A stretch of 57,587 nucleotides of DNA. Source: Gemmatimonadota bacterium (GTDB taxonomy: Bacteria > Gemmatimonadota > Gemmatimonadetes > Longimicrobiales > Gaopeijiaceae). The stretch lies in contig JAJDVT010000014.1 of assembly GCA_022826005.1 (NCBI GenBank), forward strand, positions 1-57,587, written 5' to 3'. How positions within the stretch are numbered: position 1 is the first letter of the stretch; every line of letters begins with the position of its first letter. Of the stretch, positions 9,135-18,347 are shown in pieces. The notes under the pieces were generated by a model. That model searched no databases. It saw only the letters and a program-made list of their open reading frames with translations, and had not been told where the DNA came from. Made by a program: the position numbers and the translations under genes.

Positions 9135-10412
9135 TCAGCTGGAGGCCGAAGCCCGCGCCCGGATCCGCGCCACGCTGCCCTGCCCGTGGGCACCGCCGAT
9201 CACCCGGTCGCGGTCGACGAAGAAGAGGAAGGCGACCGTGGTCACGCCGCTCACCCCGGTCAGGATCAGTCCGTATCTGAAGCCGAAGGGGACGCCTAGC
9301 TGGTCGAGGACGAGCATCGTCCCGGCGATCAGCACGATGTACCCGAGCGCCGCGGGCAGGAGCACCTTCCACCCCAGGTGCATCACCTGGTCGTAGCGGA
9401 AGCGCGGCAGCGTCCAGCGGATCCAGATGTAGAGCAGCACGAAGAAGGCGGTCTTGGCCGAGAACGCGCCCAGCGTCAGCAGGGTGATCAGCACGCTCGG
9501 CGTCGCGGCGATCGGGGCGCCGGCTTCGTCGAACCCGCGGATCAGCGCGCCCTCGTGCCAGAACATGTCGTCGCCGGTCCAGACGGGGATGTCCCAGCCG
9601 CCGAAGAAGAGCGTGGCCATCAGCGCCGACGCCGTCAGCACGTGCGAGTACTCCGCGATGAAGAACATCGAGAACTTCATGGCCGAGTATTCGGTGTGAT
9701 AGCCGGTGATGAGCTCCGATTCGGCCTCCGGCATGTCGAAGGGGAGCCGGTTGGTCTCGGCCAGCGCCGAGATGACGAAGAAGATGAACGCCAGCGACAG
9801 CGGGAAGACGAACCACAGCTTCATCTGCTGCTGCTGCCACACCATCTCGGTCAGCGTCAGGTTGCCGGCCAGGAGGAGCACCGCGATCACGCTCAGCCCC
9901 AGCGCGACCTCGTAGGAGATCATCTGGGCGGATGCCCGCAGCCCGCCGAGGAAGGCGTACTTGTTGTTCGACGCCCAGCCGGAGAGCACGATCCCGTAGA
10001 CCGCCAGCGAGGACAGCGCCAGGATGTAGAGGATGCCGATCGGCACGTCGGCCACGATCATGTCCACCGTCCCCACCGGGGTGGGAAGCGGCGCGGCGAT
10101 GGGGATGACCGCGAAGGTCACCACCGCCGGCATGATCGCGAGCATCGGGCCCAGCACGAAGTAGAACTTCGCGCTCGTCCCCGGCATCGTCTCCTCCTTG
10201 ATGAGGTTCTTCACCGCGTCGGCGATGGGCTGCAGCAGCCCGAAGGGCCCCACCCGGTTCGGCCCCAGCCGGTCCTGGATGAAGCCCGACACCCGCCGCT
10301 CGGCGAGCGTCATGTACGCGACCGCCAGCATGACCACGGTGAACACGCCGATCACCTTCGCGGCGCCCGCCACCCAGAACCAGAAGGTCGAGAGCTGGTT
10401 CATCTCATGCAT
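9135..10412 (-). CDS. nuoH: NADH-quinone oxidoreductase subunit H
   Basis: A 425-residue membrane subunit with about eight to nine helices that forms the quinone chamber of complex I. Recognised from YMTLAERRVSGFIQDRLGPN, GWASNNKYAFLGGLRASAQM and AETNRLPFDMPEAESELI with conserved acidic residues. The ATG at 10412 overlaps the nuoG stop by eight bases; an alternative in-frame ATG is at 10403. The C-terminus is longer than in E. coli, ending in an alanine/arginine-rich tail. Confidence 0.96.
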   Translation of the reverse strand: MHEMNQLSTFWFWVAGAAKVIGVFTVVMLAVAYMTLAERRVSGFIQDRLGPNRVGPFGLLQPIADAVKNLIKEETMPGTSAKFYFVLGPMLAIMPAVVTFAVIPIAAPLPTPVGTVDMIVADVPIGILYILALSSLAVYGIVLSGWASNNKYAFLGGLRASAQMISYEVALGLSVIAVLLLAGNLTLTEMVWQQQQMKLWFVFPLSLAFIFFVISALAETNRLPFDMPEAESELITGYHTEYSAMKFSMFFIAEYSHVLTASALMATLFFGGWDIPVWTGDDMFWHEGALIRGFDEAGAPIAATPSVLITLLTLGAFSAKTAFFVLLYIWIRWTLPRFRYDQVMHLGWKVLLPAALGYIVLIAGTMLVLDQLGVPFGFRYGLILTGVSGVTTVAFLFFVDRDRVIGGAHGQGSVARIRARASASS

Positions 10413-12009
10413 GGGCGGCCTCCAGGCGGGTGCCCGAGGTGCCGATCGCCTCCCAGGTCAGGCCGGCGAAGGCGGCGTGCGCCTCCGCCATCCGTTCGAA
10501 GGCATCCGCGGCGCTCGCCGGCGTCCCGTCGCCCCGCAGAGCGCCCACAAGCGCCCCCAGAACCAGCCAGGCGGGCCGCGCGTACCCCGGTGCCTGCAAC
10601 CCCTGCCGGAAGCGCTGGACGCGCCCCAGGACGTTCACGAACGACCCCTCCTCTTCGGCGAAGGTCGTCACGGGGAGGACAAAGTCCGCGTTCCGTGCCG
10701 CCGGCGAGTCCGCCGTGCCGAGATAGACAAATAGGCTCGCGGCGGCGCCGAAGTCCTCGCTCTGGTCGCGAAGCTCGTCTCCCAGCACCAGGATGATCCC
10801 GTCGTGGCCAGCGACTTCCCGCAGCCCGCCCGCCGCGTCATCCCCGCCAACCCGCTCGAACCCCAGGATCCCGGCGCCATCGACGTTGGGCGCCAGGTCG
10901 CGGCGGCGCACCAAGGTGGGGAAGCCAGGCAGGGGATCTTCGTCGGGGGCCCGCGGTGAGCGGAAGACACACGCCTCAATGCTGCCCACCTCGCCGCCCA
11001 GCGCCGCCAGCCCCGCCAGCGCCTCATTCGATGCCAAGGGCGATCCGACGATCCGGACCCCGGCCCCACCCGCATCCGAGAGCCGCTGGAAGAGCGATGC
11101 CAGCGCCTCCTGCCAGTCCGCCGGCCGACGGTCATTCCCCCGCCCCACCTCCGGCTCCTCGAGCCGGCCGGGATGGTTCATCCACTCGTAGTTCGCGCGC
11201 CCGTAGTCGCACATCCAGTGGCCGTTGACCTCCTGGTTCTCGCGGGGCTTGAGCCGCTGTACCAGGTTGTCGCGGGTGTGCAGCTCGATGTTGCAGCCCT
11301 GCGAGCACCCCGGGCAGATCGACTCCGTGTGGTCCAGATCCCAGGCGCGCGCCTTGTGCAGGAAGTCCTTCGACACGAGCGCGCCGACCGGACAGATGTC
11401 CACGATGTTGCCCGCGTACGACGCCCCCTCCAGCCCATGTTCGAAGAAGGTGTCGATCACGGCCCGGCTCCCCCGCTCCACCACCGTCAGGCGCGGATCG
11501 CGCGCGACCTCATCCATGAAGCGCACGCAGCGGGTGCACATCACGCAGCGGTCGCCGTAGAAGAGCACGTCCCCACCGAAATCGTCGCGGCCGAAGACGC
11601 GCTTGGGCTCGCGGCTGCGCCCCTTTTCGCGACCCTCTTCGAAGACGTAGTCCTGCAGCATGCACTCGCCCGACATGTCGCAGATGGGGCAGTCCAGCGG
11701 GTGATTGACCAGGTAGAACTCGAGCACCCCCTTGCGCATCCTGACCGCGGACGGGCTCTCGGTATGCACGACCTGACCGTCCTCGGCCATCGTCACGCAC
11801 GACGGTTGCAGCTTGGGCGCGCCCTCCACCTCGACCAGGCAGATCCGGCACTGGGCCGGCGCGCTCAGTCCGGGGTGGTAGCAGTAGTGCGGCACCTCTA
11901 CCCCGAGCCCCTCGGCGGCGTGCAGCAGCGAAGTCCCCTTCGGGACCGTGACCTCCCGGCCGTCGATCGTCAGGGTGACCGTGTCCGCCTTGCGACCGTT
12001 ATCCGGCAT
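10405..12009 (-). CDS. nuoG: NADH-quinone oxidoreductase subunit G (short form)
   Basis: A 534-residue iron-sulfur subunit of the peripheral arm. The N-terminal 2Fe-2S domain has CYHPGLSAPAQCRIC, followed by HPLDCPICDMSGEC, CVMCTRCVRF and CPGCSQGCNIE, which together ligate the electron-transfer clusters. The molybdopterin-oxidoreductase-like C-terminal part is much shorter than in the about 900-residue E. coli protein. The frame is intact and the length resembles other compact NuoG forms, so I do not call it broken. GAGGAGG sits just upstream of the ATG at 12009. A 54-base gap separates it from nuoF, the widest gap in the operon. Confidence 0.95.
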   Translation of the reverse strand: MPDNGRKADTVTLTIDGREVTVPKGTSLLHAAEGLGVEVPHYCYHPGLSAPAQCRICLVEVEGAPKLQPSCVTMAEDGQVVHTESPSAVRMRKGVLEFYLVNHPLDCPICDMSGECMLQDYVFEEGREKGRSREPKRVFGRDDFGGDVLFYGDRCVMCTRCVRFMDEVARDPRLTVVERGSRAVIDTFFEHGLEGASYAGNIVDICPVGALVSKDFLHKARAWDLDHTESICPGCSQGCNIELHTRDNLVQRLKPRENQEVNGHWMCDYGRANYEWMNHPGRLEEPEVGRGNDRRPADWQEALASLFQRLSDAGGAGVRIVGSPLASNEALAGLAALGGEVGSIEACVFRSPRAPDEDPLPGFPTLVRRRDLAPNVDGAGILGFERVGGDDAAGGLREVAGHDGIILVLGDELRDQSEDFGAAASLFVYLGTADSPAARNADFVLPVTTFAEEEGSFVNVLGRVQRFRQGLQAPGYARPAWLVLGALVGALRGDGTPASAADAFERMAEAHAAFAGLTWEAIGTSGTRLEAAHA

Positions 12010-12063
12010 TGGCCCTCCTCGGGTCCGGGGGCTCCACCGGGCGGGATGCTCGCGCGCGCCGCA

Positions 12064-13356
12064 TCAGGCCGCTCCCACCCGCTCGCCCCGGCGGATCAGC
12101 GCCAGGTAGTCGTCGCGGAACTTCTCGATCGACGAGATGATCGGCATCGCCAGCGAATCCGAGAGCACGCAGATCGTGGTCCCGGTCATCTGCTCGGAGA
12201 TCTCGATGAGGGTGTCGAGGTCGTCCTCGGTGCCGCGGCCGTCCTCGATGCGGCGCAGGATCCGGGTGGCCCAGGTGGTGCCCTCCCGGCAGGGGGTGCA
12301 CTGGCCGCAGGACTCGTGCGAATAGAAGTAAGCCATCCGCCGCACCTGCTTGACGATGTCCGCGGTCTCGTCCATCACGATCACCGAGGCGCAGCCGAGC
12401 ATGGAGCCGGCGGCCTCGACGCCCTCGTAGCAGAGCGTGCAGTCGCGGCAGTCGTCGGCACTCATGATCGGGACCGAGCTGCCACCGGGGATGACCGCCT
12501 TGGGGGCGTTGCCGTCGCGCATGCCGCCGCAGACGTCCTCGATGAGTTCCATGAGGGGGAAGCCGAGCGGGAATTCGTAGTTGCCGGGCTTGTTCACGTG
12601 GCCGGAGACGCAGAAGAGCTTCGTGCCGGGGCTCTTGTCGGTGCCCCATTGGCGGTACCACTCGCCGCCGTGGCGCGCGATGTGGGGGGTGGCCGCCAGC
12701 GTCTCGACGTTGTTGATCGTGGTCGGCATCCCGAAGGCGCCCACCGCCGCCGGGAAGGGCGGCTTGATGCGCGGCTCGCCGCGGCGCCCCTCCAGCGAAT
12801 TCATCATGCCGGTCTCTTCGCCGCAGATGTAGGCGCCCGCGCCGACGTGCAGCGTCATGTCGATGTCGACGCCCGACCCCATGATGTCCTTGCCGACCAG
12901 CCCCTCTTCGTACGCCTCCTCGAGGGCCCGCGCCATCACCCGGGTCGACTCGAAGAACTCGCCGCGCAGGTAGATGTAGCAGTGCGACGCGCCGATCGCG
13001 TACGACCCCACAAGGCACCCCTCGATCAGCTGGTGCGGGGTCCAGCGGATGATCTCGCGGTCCTTGAAGGTGCCGGGCTCCGATTCGTCGGCGTTGCAGA
13101 GCAGGTAGTGCGGACGGCGGGTGTCCTTCGGCATGAACGACCACTTGAGGCCGGTCGGGAAGCCCGCGCCGCCCCGCCCGCGCAGCCCCGACCGCTTGAC
13201 CTCCTCGATCGTGGCCTCGCGGCCGATCTCCAGCGCCCGCGCGATCCCTTGGTAGCCGCCGTACTTCTTCCACCCGGCGACGGTGCGCGCGGCGGGATCG
13301 CCGAAGCCCTCGCTCAGGACTCGCGTCTCCTTTTCGTGCCGGTAGGGGTATGCCAC
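12064..13356 (-). CDS. nuoF: NADH-quinone oxidoreductase subunit F
   Basis: A 430-residue NADH-oxidising subunit carrying FMN and cluster N3. The NADH/FMN loop GLRGRGGAGFPTGLKW is at about residue 45, GAGAYICGEETG at about 165, and the 4Fe-4S site ESCGQCTPCREG near residue 345. The GTG at 13356 was chosen because it follows a GGAG site and lies five bases after the nuoE stop. The longer in-frame upstream stretch is only shadow of nuoE. Confidence 0.96.
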   Translation of the reverse strand: MAYPYRHEKETRVLSEGFGDPAARTVAGWKKYGGYQGIARALEIGREATIEEVKRSGLRGRGGAGFPTGLKWSFMPKDTRRPHYLLCNADESEPGTFKDREIIRWTPHQLIEGCLVGSYAIGASHCYIYLRGEFFESTRVMARALEEAYEEGLVGKDIMGSGVDIDMTLHVGAGAYICGEETGMMNSLEGRRGEPRIKPPFPAAVGAFGMPTTINNVETLAATPHIARHGGEWYRQWGTDKSPGTKLFCVSGHVNKPGNYEFPLGFPLMELIEDVCGGMRDGNAPKAVIPGGSSVPIMSADDCRDCTLCYEGVEAAGSMLGCASVIVMDETADIVKQVRRMAYFYSHESCGQCTPCREGTTWATRILRRIEDGRGTEDDLDTLIEISEQMTGTTICVLSDSLAMPIISSIEKFRDDYLALIRRGERVGAA

Positions 13357-13361
13357 GGTGG

Positions 13362-14045
13362 CTACTCCGGAGTCGCGGGGGCATCGCCGCCGCCGTTCAG
13401 TTCCGACTTCAGGCGCGCCAGAATCCCGGGCACGTCCGCCACGGAAACGTCCTCGAAGTAGCGTTCGTTGATCTGCACGCAGGTCGGGAAGCCGCACGCC
13501 GCGAGGCACTCCGCCTCGGCCACGGTGAAGTTCCCTTCCGCCGACGTGTCCCCCAGCTCCGTGTCCGTGTGCTTCAGGAAGGCCGCGAGCACCTCGTCGG
13601 CGCCGCACAGATTGCAGGAGATGTTGGTGCAGACCTGTATGAGGAAGCGCCCCACGGGACGCTTGTTGTACATCGTGTAGAAGGTGGCCACGCCCCGCAC
13701 ATAGGCGCTGCTGAGCCCGAGCAGCTCCGCCACCTCGTCCATCGTCTCCGGGGAGACGTGCCCGCGCAGCTCCTGCGCCAGGTTCAGCGCCGGGAGCAGG
13801 GCTGCCATCGCGGTCGGGTAGCGGCCGCGGATCTTCTCGAAACGCTCCTGGTAGGGTCCCTCGAAGAGGGGTGCGCCGGGGTCCCGTGCCACCAGCTGGA
13901 AGGGGTGACTGGCAGCGGTACTGGGGTGCCTGCCCTGCGGGGGCAGCTCGCCCGCATAGCCGGCGCCCCGCACGTCGTCCTCGGTGAGGTCGAATTCCCC
14001 CGTGTTCCCCGCCCAGCCGGGATTGTGGAAGCGCGCCTTGCTCAC
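13362..14045 (-). CDS. nuoE: NADH-quinone oxidoreductase subunit E
   Basis: The 24-kDa-type 2Fe-2S subunit, 227 residues. The thioredoxin-like core begins near residue 65 (ERFEKIRGRYP) and contains VRGVATFYTMYN, the first cysteine pair in CTNISCNLCG and the second in CLAACGFPTC. The first about 60 residues are an extra hydrophilic N-terminal segment. The GTG at 14045 overlaps the nuoD stop as GTGA and is preceded by GGGAGAG, so coupled translation is likely. Confidence 0.95.
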   Translation of the reverse strand: MSKARFHNPGWAGNTGEFDLTEDDVRGAGYAGELPPQGRHPSTAASHPFQLVARDPGAPLFEGPYQERFEKIRGRYPTAMAALLPALNLAQELRGHVSPETMDEVAELLGLSSAYVRGVATFYTMYNKRPVGRFLIQVCTNISCNLCGADEVLAAFLKHTDTELGDTSAEGNFTVAEAECLAACGFPTCVQINERYFEDVSVADVPGILARLKSELNGGGDAPATPE

Positions 14046-15319
14046 CGGTCGATCTCTCCCAGCACGATGTCCAGGCTCGCGTTGATCATGATGAGGTCCG
14101 CCATCAGGTGCCCCTCGGCGAGCTTCGGGATCGCCGACAGGTTCACGAACGAGGGCGGCCGGATCCGCCAGCGCACCGGCTTCGGTCCTCCGTCCCCCAC
14201 CACGTACATCCCCAGCTCGCCCTTCGACCCCTCCACCGAGAACCAGCAGTCCTCGGCGGGCGCCGGGATCCCCTCGGTGATCAGCTTGAAGTGGTGGATC
14301 ATGGACTCCATGTCCGACATGCAGTCGGTTTTCGACGGCAGGCTGATCCGCGGGTCCTCCACGTCCATGGGACCGCCGGGCAACCGGTCGAGCGCCTGGT
14401 GCAGGAGTCGTACGCTCTGCCGCATCTCCTCCATGCGCACGAGGTAGCGGTCGTAGCAGTCCCCGTGGCACCCGATCGGGACCTCGAAGTCGTAGCTCTC
14501 GTAGTCGTAGTACGGGCGGTCCTTGCGCACGTCGTACGGGACGCCGCTCGCCCGCAGGTTGGCTCCCGTAAGCCCGTGGTTCACCGCCTCTTCCGCCGAA
14601 ATCGCCCCGATCCCCTGGGTGCGCCCGATGTGGATGGCGTTGCAGGTCAGGAGCGTGTCGATCTCGTCGAGGGTGGCCGGCAGGTTGTCTGCGAATTCGC
14701 GCACGCCCCTGGTCCACCCCTCCGGGAAGTCGGCCATCATCCCGCCGATCCGGGTCGCCGACGTGGTGATGCGCGCCCCCGTCAGCGCCTCGTGCAGCTT
14801 GTAGACCTTCTCGCGCTGCTGGAAAGCGTACAGGAAGGGGGTGAAGGCGCCCACGTCGATCGACCAGGTCCCGAGCCATAGCAGGTGGGAGAAGATCCGG
14901 TCCATCTCCATGCAGATCACCCGCGCGACCTTACAGCGTTCCGTTACCTCGATGCCCATAAGCTTTTCTACAGCCATCACATAGGCGCAGTTATAGATAA
15001 GGGGCGCGAGGTAATCCATCCGGTCCGTAAGCGTCACGACCTGGTTCCACGTGCGGTACTCGCCGAGCTTCTCGAAGGACGAATGGAGGTAGCCCAGCCG
15101 CGGCACCACGCTCACGACCGTCTCGCCGTCGAGCTCCACCACCAGCCGCAGCACACCGTGGGTCGCGGGGTGCTGCGGCCCCACGTTCACCAGCATGGTC
15201 TGGGAGCCGAGCTCCGGTTCGGGGGCGTCGAAGGGCTCCAGCGGGCTGGGCACCGGAGTGCCGGCCGGGCCCATCTCGGGGTTGCGCCCGACCGCGTATT
15301 CGACCGTGCTAGAGGCCAT
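14042..15319 (-). CDS. nuoD: NADH-quinone oxidoreductase subunit D
   Basis: The 49-kDa-type subunit, 425 residues, evolutionarily related to the large subunit of NiFe hydrogenases and part of the quinone-binding cavity with nuoB and nuoH. VNVGPQHPATHGVLRL near residue 45 contains the quinone-site histidine. LGYLHSSFEKLGEY and the C-terminal SLDIVLGEIDR are typical of the family. The ATG at 15319 (MASSTVEYAV) overlaps the end of nuoC by 11 bases. Confidence 0.97.
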   Translation of the reverse strand: MASSTVEYAVGRNPEMGPAGTPVPSPLEPFDAPEPELGSQTMLVNVGPQHPATHGVLRLVVELDGETVVSVVPRLGYLHSSFEKLGEYRTWNQVVTLTDRMDYLAPLIYNCAYVMAVEKLMGIEVTERCKVARVICMEMDRIFSHLLWLGTWSIDVGAFTPFLYAFQQREKVYKLHEALTGARITTSATRIGGMMADFPEGWTRGVREFADNLPATLDEIDTLLTCNAIHIGRTQGIGAISAEEAVNHGLTGANLRASGVPYDVRKDRPYYDYESYDFEVPIGCHGDCYDRYLVRMEEMRQSVRLLHQALDRLPGGPMDVEDPRISLPSKTDCMSDMESMIHHFKLITEGIPAPAEDCWFSVEGSKGELGMYVVGDGGPKPVRWRIRPPSFVNLSAIPKLAEGHLMADLIMINASLDIVLGEIDR

Positions 15320-16052
15320 CGTCGCCCCCTTCGGTGCCAACGCCCGCCCCGCTCCCCGCCGCGTCGTCCCCCCCGTCCGCACCGCTCCCCACCACCTGCG
15401 GCGTCCGCTCGCCGATCTCGCCCGGCATGTAGTAGTCCTCCGGGTCCTGGGTCAGCGCCCGGCGCGTCTGCTCGGCGCGCGAGAAGCGGCCCCGCAGCGG
15501 GAAGTCCTTCCTGAGCGGATGGCCCTCGGCGTAGTTCTCCGGCATCAGGATCCGGCGCAGGTCGGGGTGTCCCTGGAAGGTGACGCCGAACAGATCGTAG
15601 ACCTCGCGCTCCAGCCAGTCGGCCCCCACCCAGATGCCCGTCACGCTGTCGATCTCCAGCGCGTCAAGCGGAAGCTCGCACTTGACGCGAAGCGCTGCCC
15701 GGTGAGGGATCGACCAGAGCTGGTAGACCACCTCGATCGGCCTGCCGCCCCCGTAGTCCACCGCCGTCACGTCGGCCAGGTGGTCGTACTGCTGCCCGGC
15801 CGTCTCGTGGAGCCAGCCCAGGATCTCCGTCACCCGCTCCGGGTCGATGTAGACCACATCTTCGTCGCCGGCGCAGACCCGGTTGCGCAGGACCCCATCC
15901 GGGAACTGCTCCCACAGCGCCGTGACGGTGGGATTGCCGGGCGGGACACTCGCCGGCCCCTCCCGCTCCGGGACCTCCGCCCGCGAACGAACCGGACCGG
16001 AGGCGACAGTCGAAAAGTCTGGCGCAGACGCGACGGATCCCTTGTCCGGCAT
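15309..16052 (-). CDS. nuoC: NADH-quinone oxidoreductase subunit C
   Basis: The 30-kDa-type subunit, 247 residues. The core signature EREVYDLFGVTFQGHPDLRR is at about residues 148-167, followed by PLRKDFPLRG. The N-terminus (about 40 residues) and the glycine/alanine-rich C-terminal tail (about 25 residues, GADGGDDAAGSG) are low-complexity additions. It has no cofactor of its own and holds the peripheral arm together with nuoD. It is not fused to nuoD here, unlike in E. coli. Confidence 0.95.
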   Translation of the reverse strand: MPDKGSVASAPDFSTVASGPVRSRAEVPEREGPASVPPGNPTVTALWEQFPDGVLRNRVCAGDEDVVYIDPERVTEILGWLHETAGQQYDHLADVTAVDYGGGRPIEVVYQLWSIPHRAALRVKCELPLDALEIDSVTGIWVGADWLEREVYDLFGVTFQGHPDLRRILMPENYAEGHPLRKDFPLRGRFSRAEQTRRALTQDPEDYYMPGEIGERTPQVVGSGADGGDDAAGSGAGVGTEGGDDGL

Positions 16053-16080
16053 CAGGTCCGTGACTCCCGGCGGGTGCGCC

Positions 16081-16734
16081 TCACGGCAGCCGGTCCTCCG
16101 GACGCCCGACGGCGCCGGTATCGACCAGGCCGCTGACCTGGTTCTGTTGTGTCGAGTTGCCGAAGGGCCCGGTCAGGTCGGAAACCTCCTGATCGTCCGC
16201 CCGCGGCCGGCCGACCGCCAGCGGATCCTCGGCGCGCAGTTCGCCGTGACGGGTCAGACTCTCGCCCCGGATCTTCTCCTGGACCATCATGAGTCCGTAG
16301 ATGAGCCCCTCCGGCCGGGGCGGGCACCCGGGGATGTAGACATCGACCGGCACGATCGTGTCGATCCCCTGCACCATCGAGTACACGTCGAAGACGCCGC
16401 CGGACGACGCGCACGCCCCCATGGAGATGCACCACTTGGGCTGCATCATCTGGTCCCAGATCCGGCGCAGCACCGGCGCCAGCTTGTACGGGACGCGCCC
16501 GGCGCAGATGAGCACGTCCGCCTGCCTCGGGCTGAAGGACATCCGCTCCATCCCGAAGCGGGCCAGGTCGAAGTTGCTTGCCGCCGAAGCCATCATCTCG
16601 ATGGCGCAGCAGGCGGTTCCGAAGGGCATCGGCCACAGCGAGTTGCGCCGCGCCCAGTTGACCACGAAATCGAGCCGGGTGGTGAGGAACGCCGGCGTGC
16701 CGGCCCCGAGGACGCCCGGTTTGTCTACTCCCAT
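16081..16734 (-). CDS. nuoB: NADH-quinone oxidoreductase subunit B
   Basis: A 217-residue subunit holding cluster N2, which reduces quinone. The tandem cysteines in [11 protein letters not shown] and the distal ones in MGACASSGG and [11 protein letters not shown] are the four family ligands. The start [10 protein letters not shown] at 16734 overlaps the nuoA stop by ten bases. After residue about 160 there is a C-terminal extension of about 50 residues ([11 protein letters not shown]) beyond the conserved fold. Confidence 0.96.
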   Translation of the reverse strand: MGVDKPGVLGAGTPAFLTTRLDFVVNWARRNSLWPMPFGTACCAIEMMASAASNFDLARFGMERMSFSPRQADVLICAGRVPYKLAPVLRRIWDQMMQPKWCISMGACASSGGVFDVYSMVQGIDTIVPVDVYIPGCPPRPEGLIYGLMMVQEKIRGESLTRHGELRAEDPLAVGRPRADDQEVSDLTGPFGNSTQQNQVSGLVDTGAVGRPEDRLP

Positions 16735-17081
16735 TCCAACCCGCCTTTCTTCCACTCGTAGATCAGCCCCACCGCCAGGACGACCACGAAGAGGAACACT
16801 GCCACGAACGGGCCCCAGCCCAGCTCGCGCACCCGCACCGCCCAGGGCACGAGGAAGATCGCCTCCAGGTCGAAGACGATGAAGCTGATCGCCACCATGT
16901 AGAACTTGATCGAGAACCGCGCCCGCGTATCGCCAAGAGGGATCATCCCCGACTCGTAGGGCATCGACTTCTGCGGAGTGGGACGGCGGGGATTCAGGAT
17001 GTGGGAAGCGACGGCCATCCCCACGGCGTTGAGAACCGTCACCGCCAGGATGATCAGGAGCGGTATGTAGGACTTCGCCAT
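16725..17081 (-). CDS. nuoA: NADH-quinone oxidoreductase subunit A
   Basis: First gene of the 14-gene operon, 118 residues with three hydrophobic helices. The family motif [20 protein letters not shown] and the second helix [15 protein letters not shown] with conserved acidic residues are clear. The ATG at 17081 (MAKSYIPLL) is taken as start because the longer frame begins in sequence without membrane character. The 428-bp region upstream holds the likely operon promoter and a Rex-type site. Confidence 0.95.
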   Translation of the reverse strand: MAKSYIPLLIILAVTVLNAVGMAVASHILNPRRPTPQKSMPYESGMIPLGDTRARFSIKFYMVAISFIVFDLEAIFLVPWAVRVRELGWGPFVAVFLFVVVLAVGLIYEWKKGGLEWE

Positions 17082-17177
17082 GCTGACTGAAGGTCCTCCG
17101 TGCTGGGCTCCCCGCCCTGGCGGGCTTCGCTCGTCGCGGAGCATCCGCCGACGCGGGGTTTGCCGACCCCCACGAGC

Positions 17178-17195
17178 TTGTGAAATTTTTCACGA
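17178..17195. promoter_or_regulatory. Rex-type redox operator upstream of nuoA
   Basis: The 18-mer TTGTGAAATTTTTCACGA matches the known Rex consensus (TTGTGAA, four bases, TTCACAA) at every fixed position but one. It lies 97-114 bp upstream of the nuoA ATG in the divergent nuoA/dcd intergenic region. Rex represses respiratory genes when NADH/NAD+ is low and is released by NADH; a nuo operon is an established target in other bacteria. No rex gene is in this window, so the link is inferred. A weak minus-strand TTGATT lies just upstream of it. Confidence 0.65.
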
Positions 17196-17274
17196 ACTCT
17201 CGAATCAAGGCTGTAAGATACGGGCGAAACCGGGCGGATTCAACTGTGCGGCTGTTTGTGTGCGGCCGGGAGCC

Positions 17275-17312
17275 CGATGACCACCGGAGAGCAGCACCTC
17301 GATGACCACCGG
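17275..17312. repeat. 13-bp direct repeat in the nuoA/dcd intergenic region
   Basis: CGATGACCACCGG occurs at 17275-17287 and again at 17300-17312, a 25-bp period. No protein or RNA gene is recognised between 17082 and 17509; besides this duplication the region holds the Rex-type site and a candidate dcd promoter. Confidence 0.6.
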
Positions 17313-17385
17313 TCAGCACGTTCCGCCACCCCGTCCCGGGCACGTTCACCGAACCGCGTGCGGCTGTCGGCGGCGGCGTTCCCGC

Positions 17386-17415
17386 TTGGCGTCCCGTCCG
17401 CCGCTGACCTATCTT
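17386..17415 (+). promoter_or_regulatory. candidate dcd promoter
   Basis: TTGGCG (17386-17391) and TATCTT (17410-17415) are separated by 18 bases, giving a plausible but weak sigma-70-like promoter with a leader of about 90 bases before the dcd ATG. Confidence 0.3.
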
Positions 17416-17509
17416 CCCGGCAACCGTCACCACCGCCCACCCGCGCTCCCCCTTCCATCCCCGGCTTCCATCCCCCGCGTCCGTCCAACCCCACCCTAGT
17501 CAGGCACCC

Positions 17510-18064
17510 ATGCCAGTAAAGTCCGACCGCTGGATCCGCAGGATGGCCCTCGAACACCGGATGATCGAGCCCTTCGAGACCGGACAGGTCAGGAACGGTA
17601 GCATCTCCTATGGACTCTCCTCCTTCGGCTACGACATCCGGGTGGCGCCGGAGTTCAAGGTCTTCACCAACGTCCACAACCTGGTCGTGGACCCGAAGGC
17701 GTTCGACGAGCGCTCCTTCGTCGACGTGAGGGGCCGCGACTGCATCATCCCGCCCAACTCCTTCGCGCTGGCGCGCACGGTGGAGCACTTTCGAATACCG
17801 CGCGACGTTCTCGTCCTGTGCGTGGGGAAGAGCACCTACGCGCGCTGCGGGATCATCGTGAACGTGACCCCGCTGGAGCCGACCTGGGAGGGTTTCCTGA
17901 CGCTGGAGATTTCGAACACGACCCCGCTGCCGGCGAAGATCTACGGGGGTGAGGGGATCGCGCAGCTCGTCTTCTTCCAGGGGGACGAGGTGCCGGAGGT
18001 GGCGTACGCGGACCGGAAGGGGAAGTACCAGGGCCAGGTGGGGGTGACGCTGCCGAAGCTGTAG
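17510..18064 (+). CDS. dcd: dCTP deaminase
   Basis: A 184-residue trimeric dUTPase-superfamily enzyme that deaminates dCTP to dUTP in pyrimidine deoxynucleotide synthesis. Diagnostic stretches are [13 protein letters not shown] (about 33-45), the active-site region [13 protein letters not shown] (about 107-119) and the catalytic-glutamate segment [15 protein letters not shown] followed by [10 protein letters not shown]. Length and order of motifs are normal. Whether it is a monofunctional deaminase or a bifunctional deaminase/diphosphatase cannot be told here. It is transcribed divergently from the nuo operon. Confidence 0.95.
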   Translation: MPVKSDRWIRRMALEHRMIEPFETGQVRNGSISYGLSSFGYDIRVAPEFKVFTNVHNLVVDPKAFDERSFVDVRGRDCIIPPNSFALARTVEHFRIPRDVLVLCVGKSTYARCGIIVNVTPLEPTWEGFLTLEISNTTPLPAKIYGGEGIAQLVFFQGDEVPEVAYADRKGKYQGQVGVTLPKL

Positions 18065-18094
18065 CGGGCCGCAGGCAGGTCGGAGTGCGGATCC

Positions 18095-18333
18095 TCAGGG
18101 CTCCACCCTGACCAGCTCCAGCAGGTAGACCATGACGGCGTTGCCGGGCACCCGTCCGTCCGGGGAACCGGCTCCACCGAAGGCGAGCCCGGGCGGCACC
18201 ACCGGCTGGCGCCTGCCGCCGACGCGCATGCCGGCGAAAGTCCGAGGTCCCAGGCGGCGATGGTCTGGCCGCTGCCCACGAGGTAGCAGACTTCGCTATC
18301 GAAAGGACTGACGAAGGCACCGGGCCGGCCTCA
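18095..18333 (-). pseudogene. decayed FKBP-type peptidyl-prolyl isomerase fragment
   Basis: Two overlapping minus-strand frames together give the C-terminal half of an FKBP domain. Upstream are GAFVSPFDSE and VGSGQTIAAWDLGL, the equivalent of the family's FDSS and LGSGQVIKGWDEGL. After a +/-1 shift comes GMRVGGRRQPVVPPGLAFG, then GNAVMVYLLELVRVEP and a stop at 18095. The frame breaks between DLGL and GMRVGG. The N-terminal half is absent and the fragment abuts the amidohydrolase gene. This is seen directly from translation; a sequencing indel could explain the frameshift, but not the missing N-terminus. Confidence 0.75.
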
Positions 18334-18347
18334 TGGCCCGGTTCCCG

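Noticed and set aside
10405-12009. NuoG truncated by mutation
   Set aside because: All cluster ligands are present, the frame is intact and the stop overlaps nuoH in normal operon fashion; compact NuoG forms exist.
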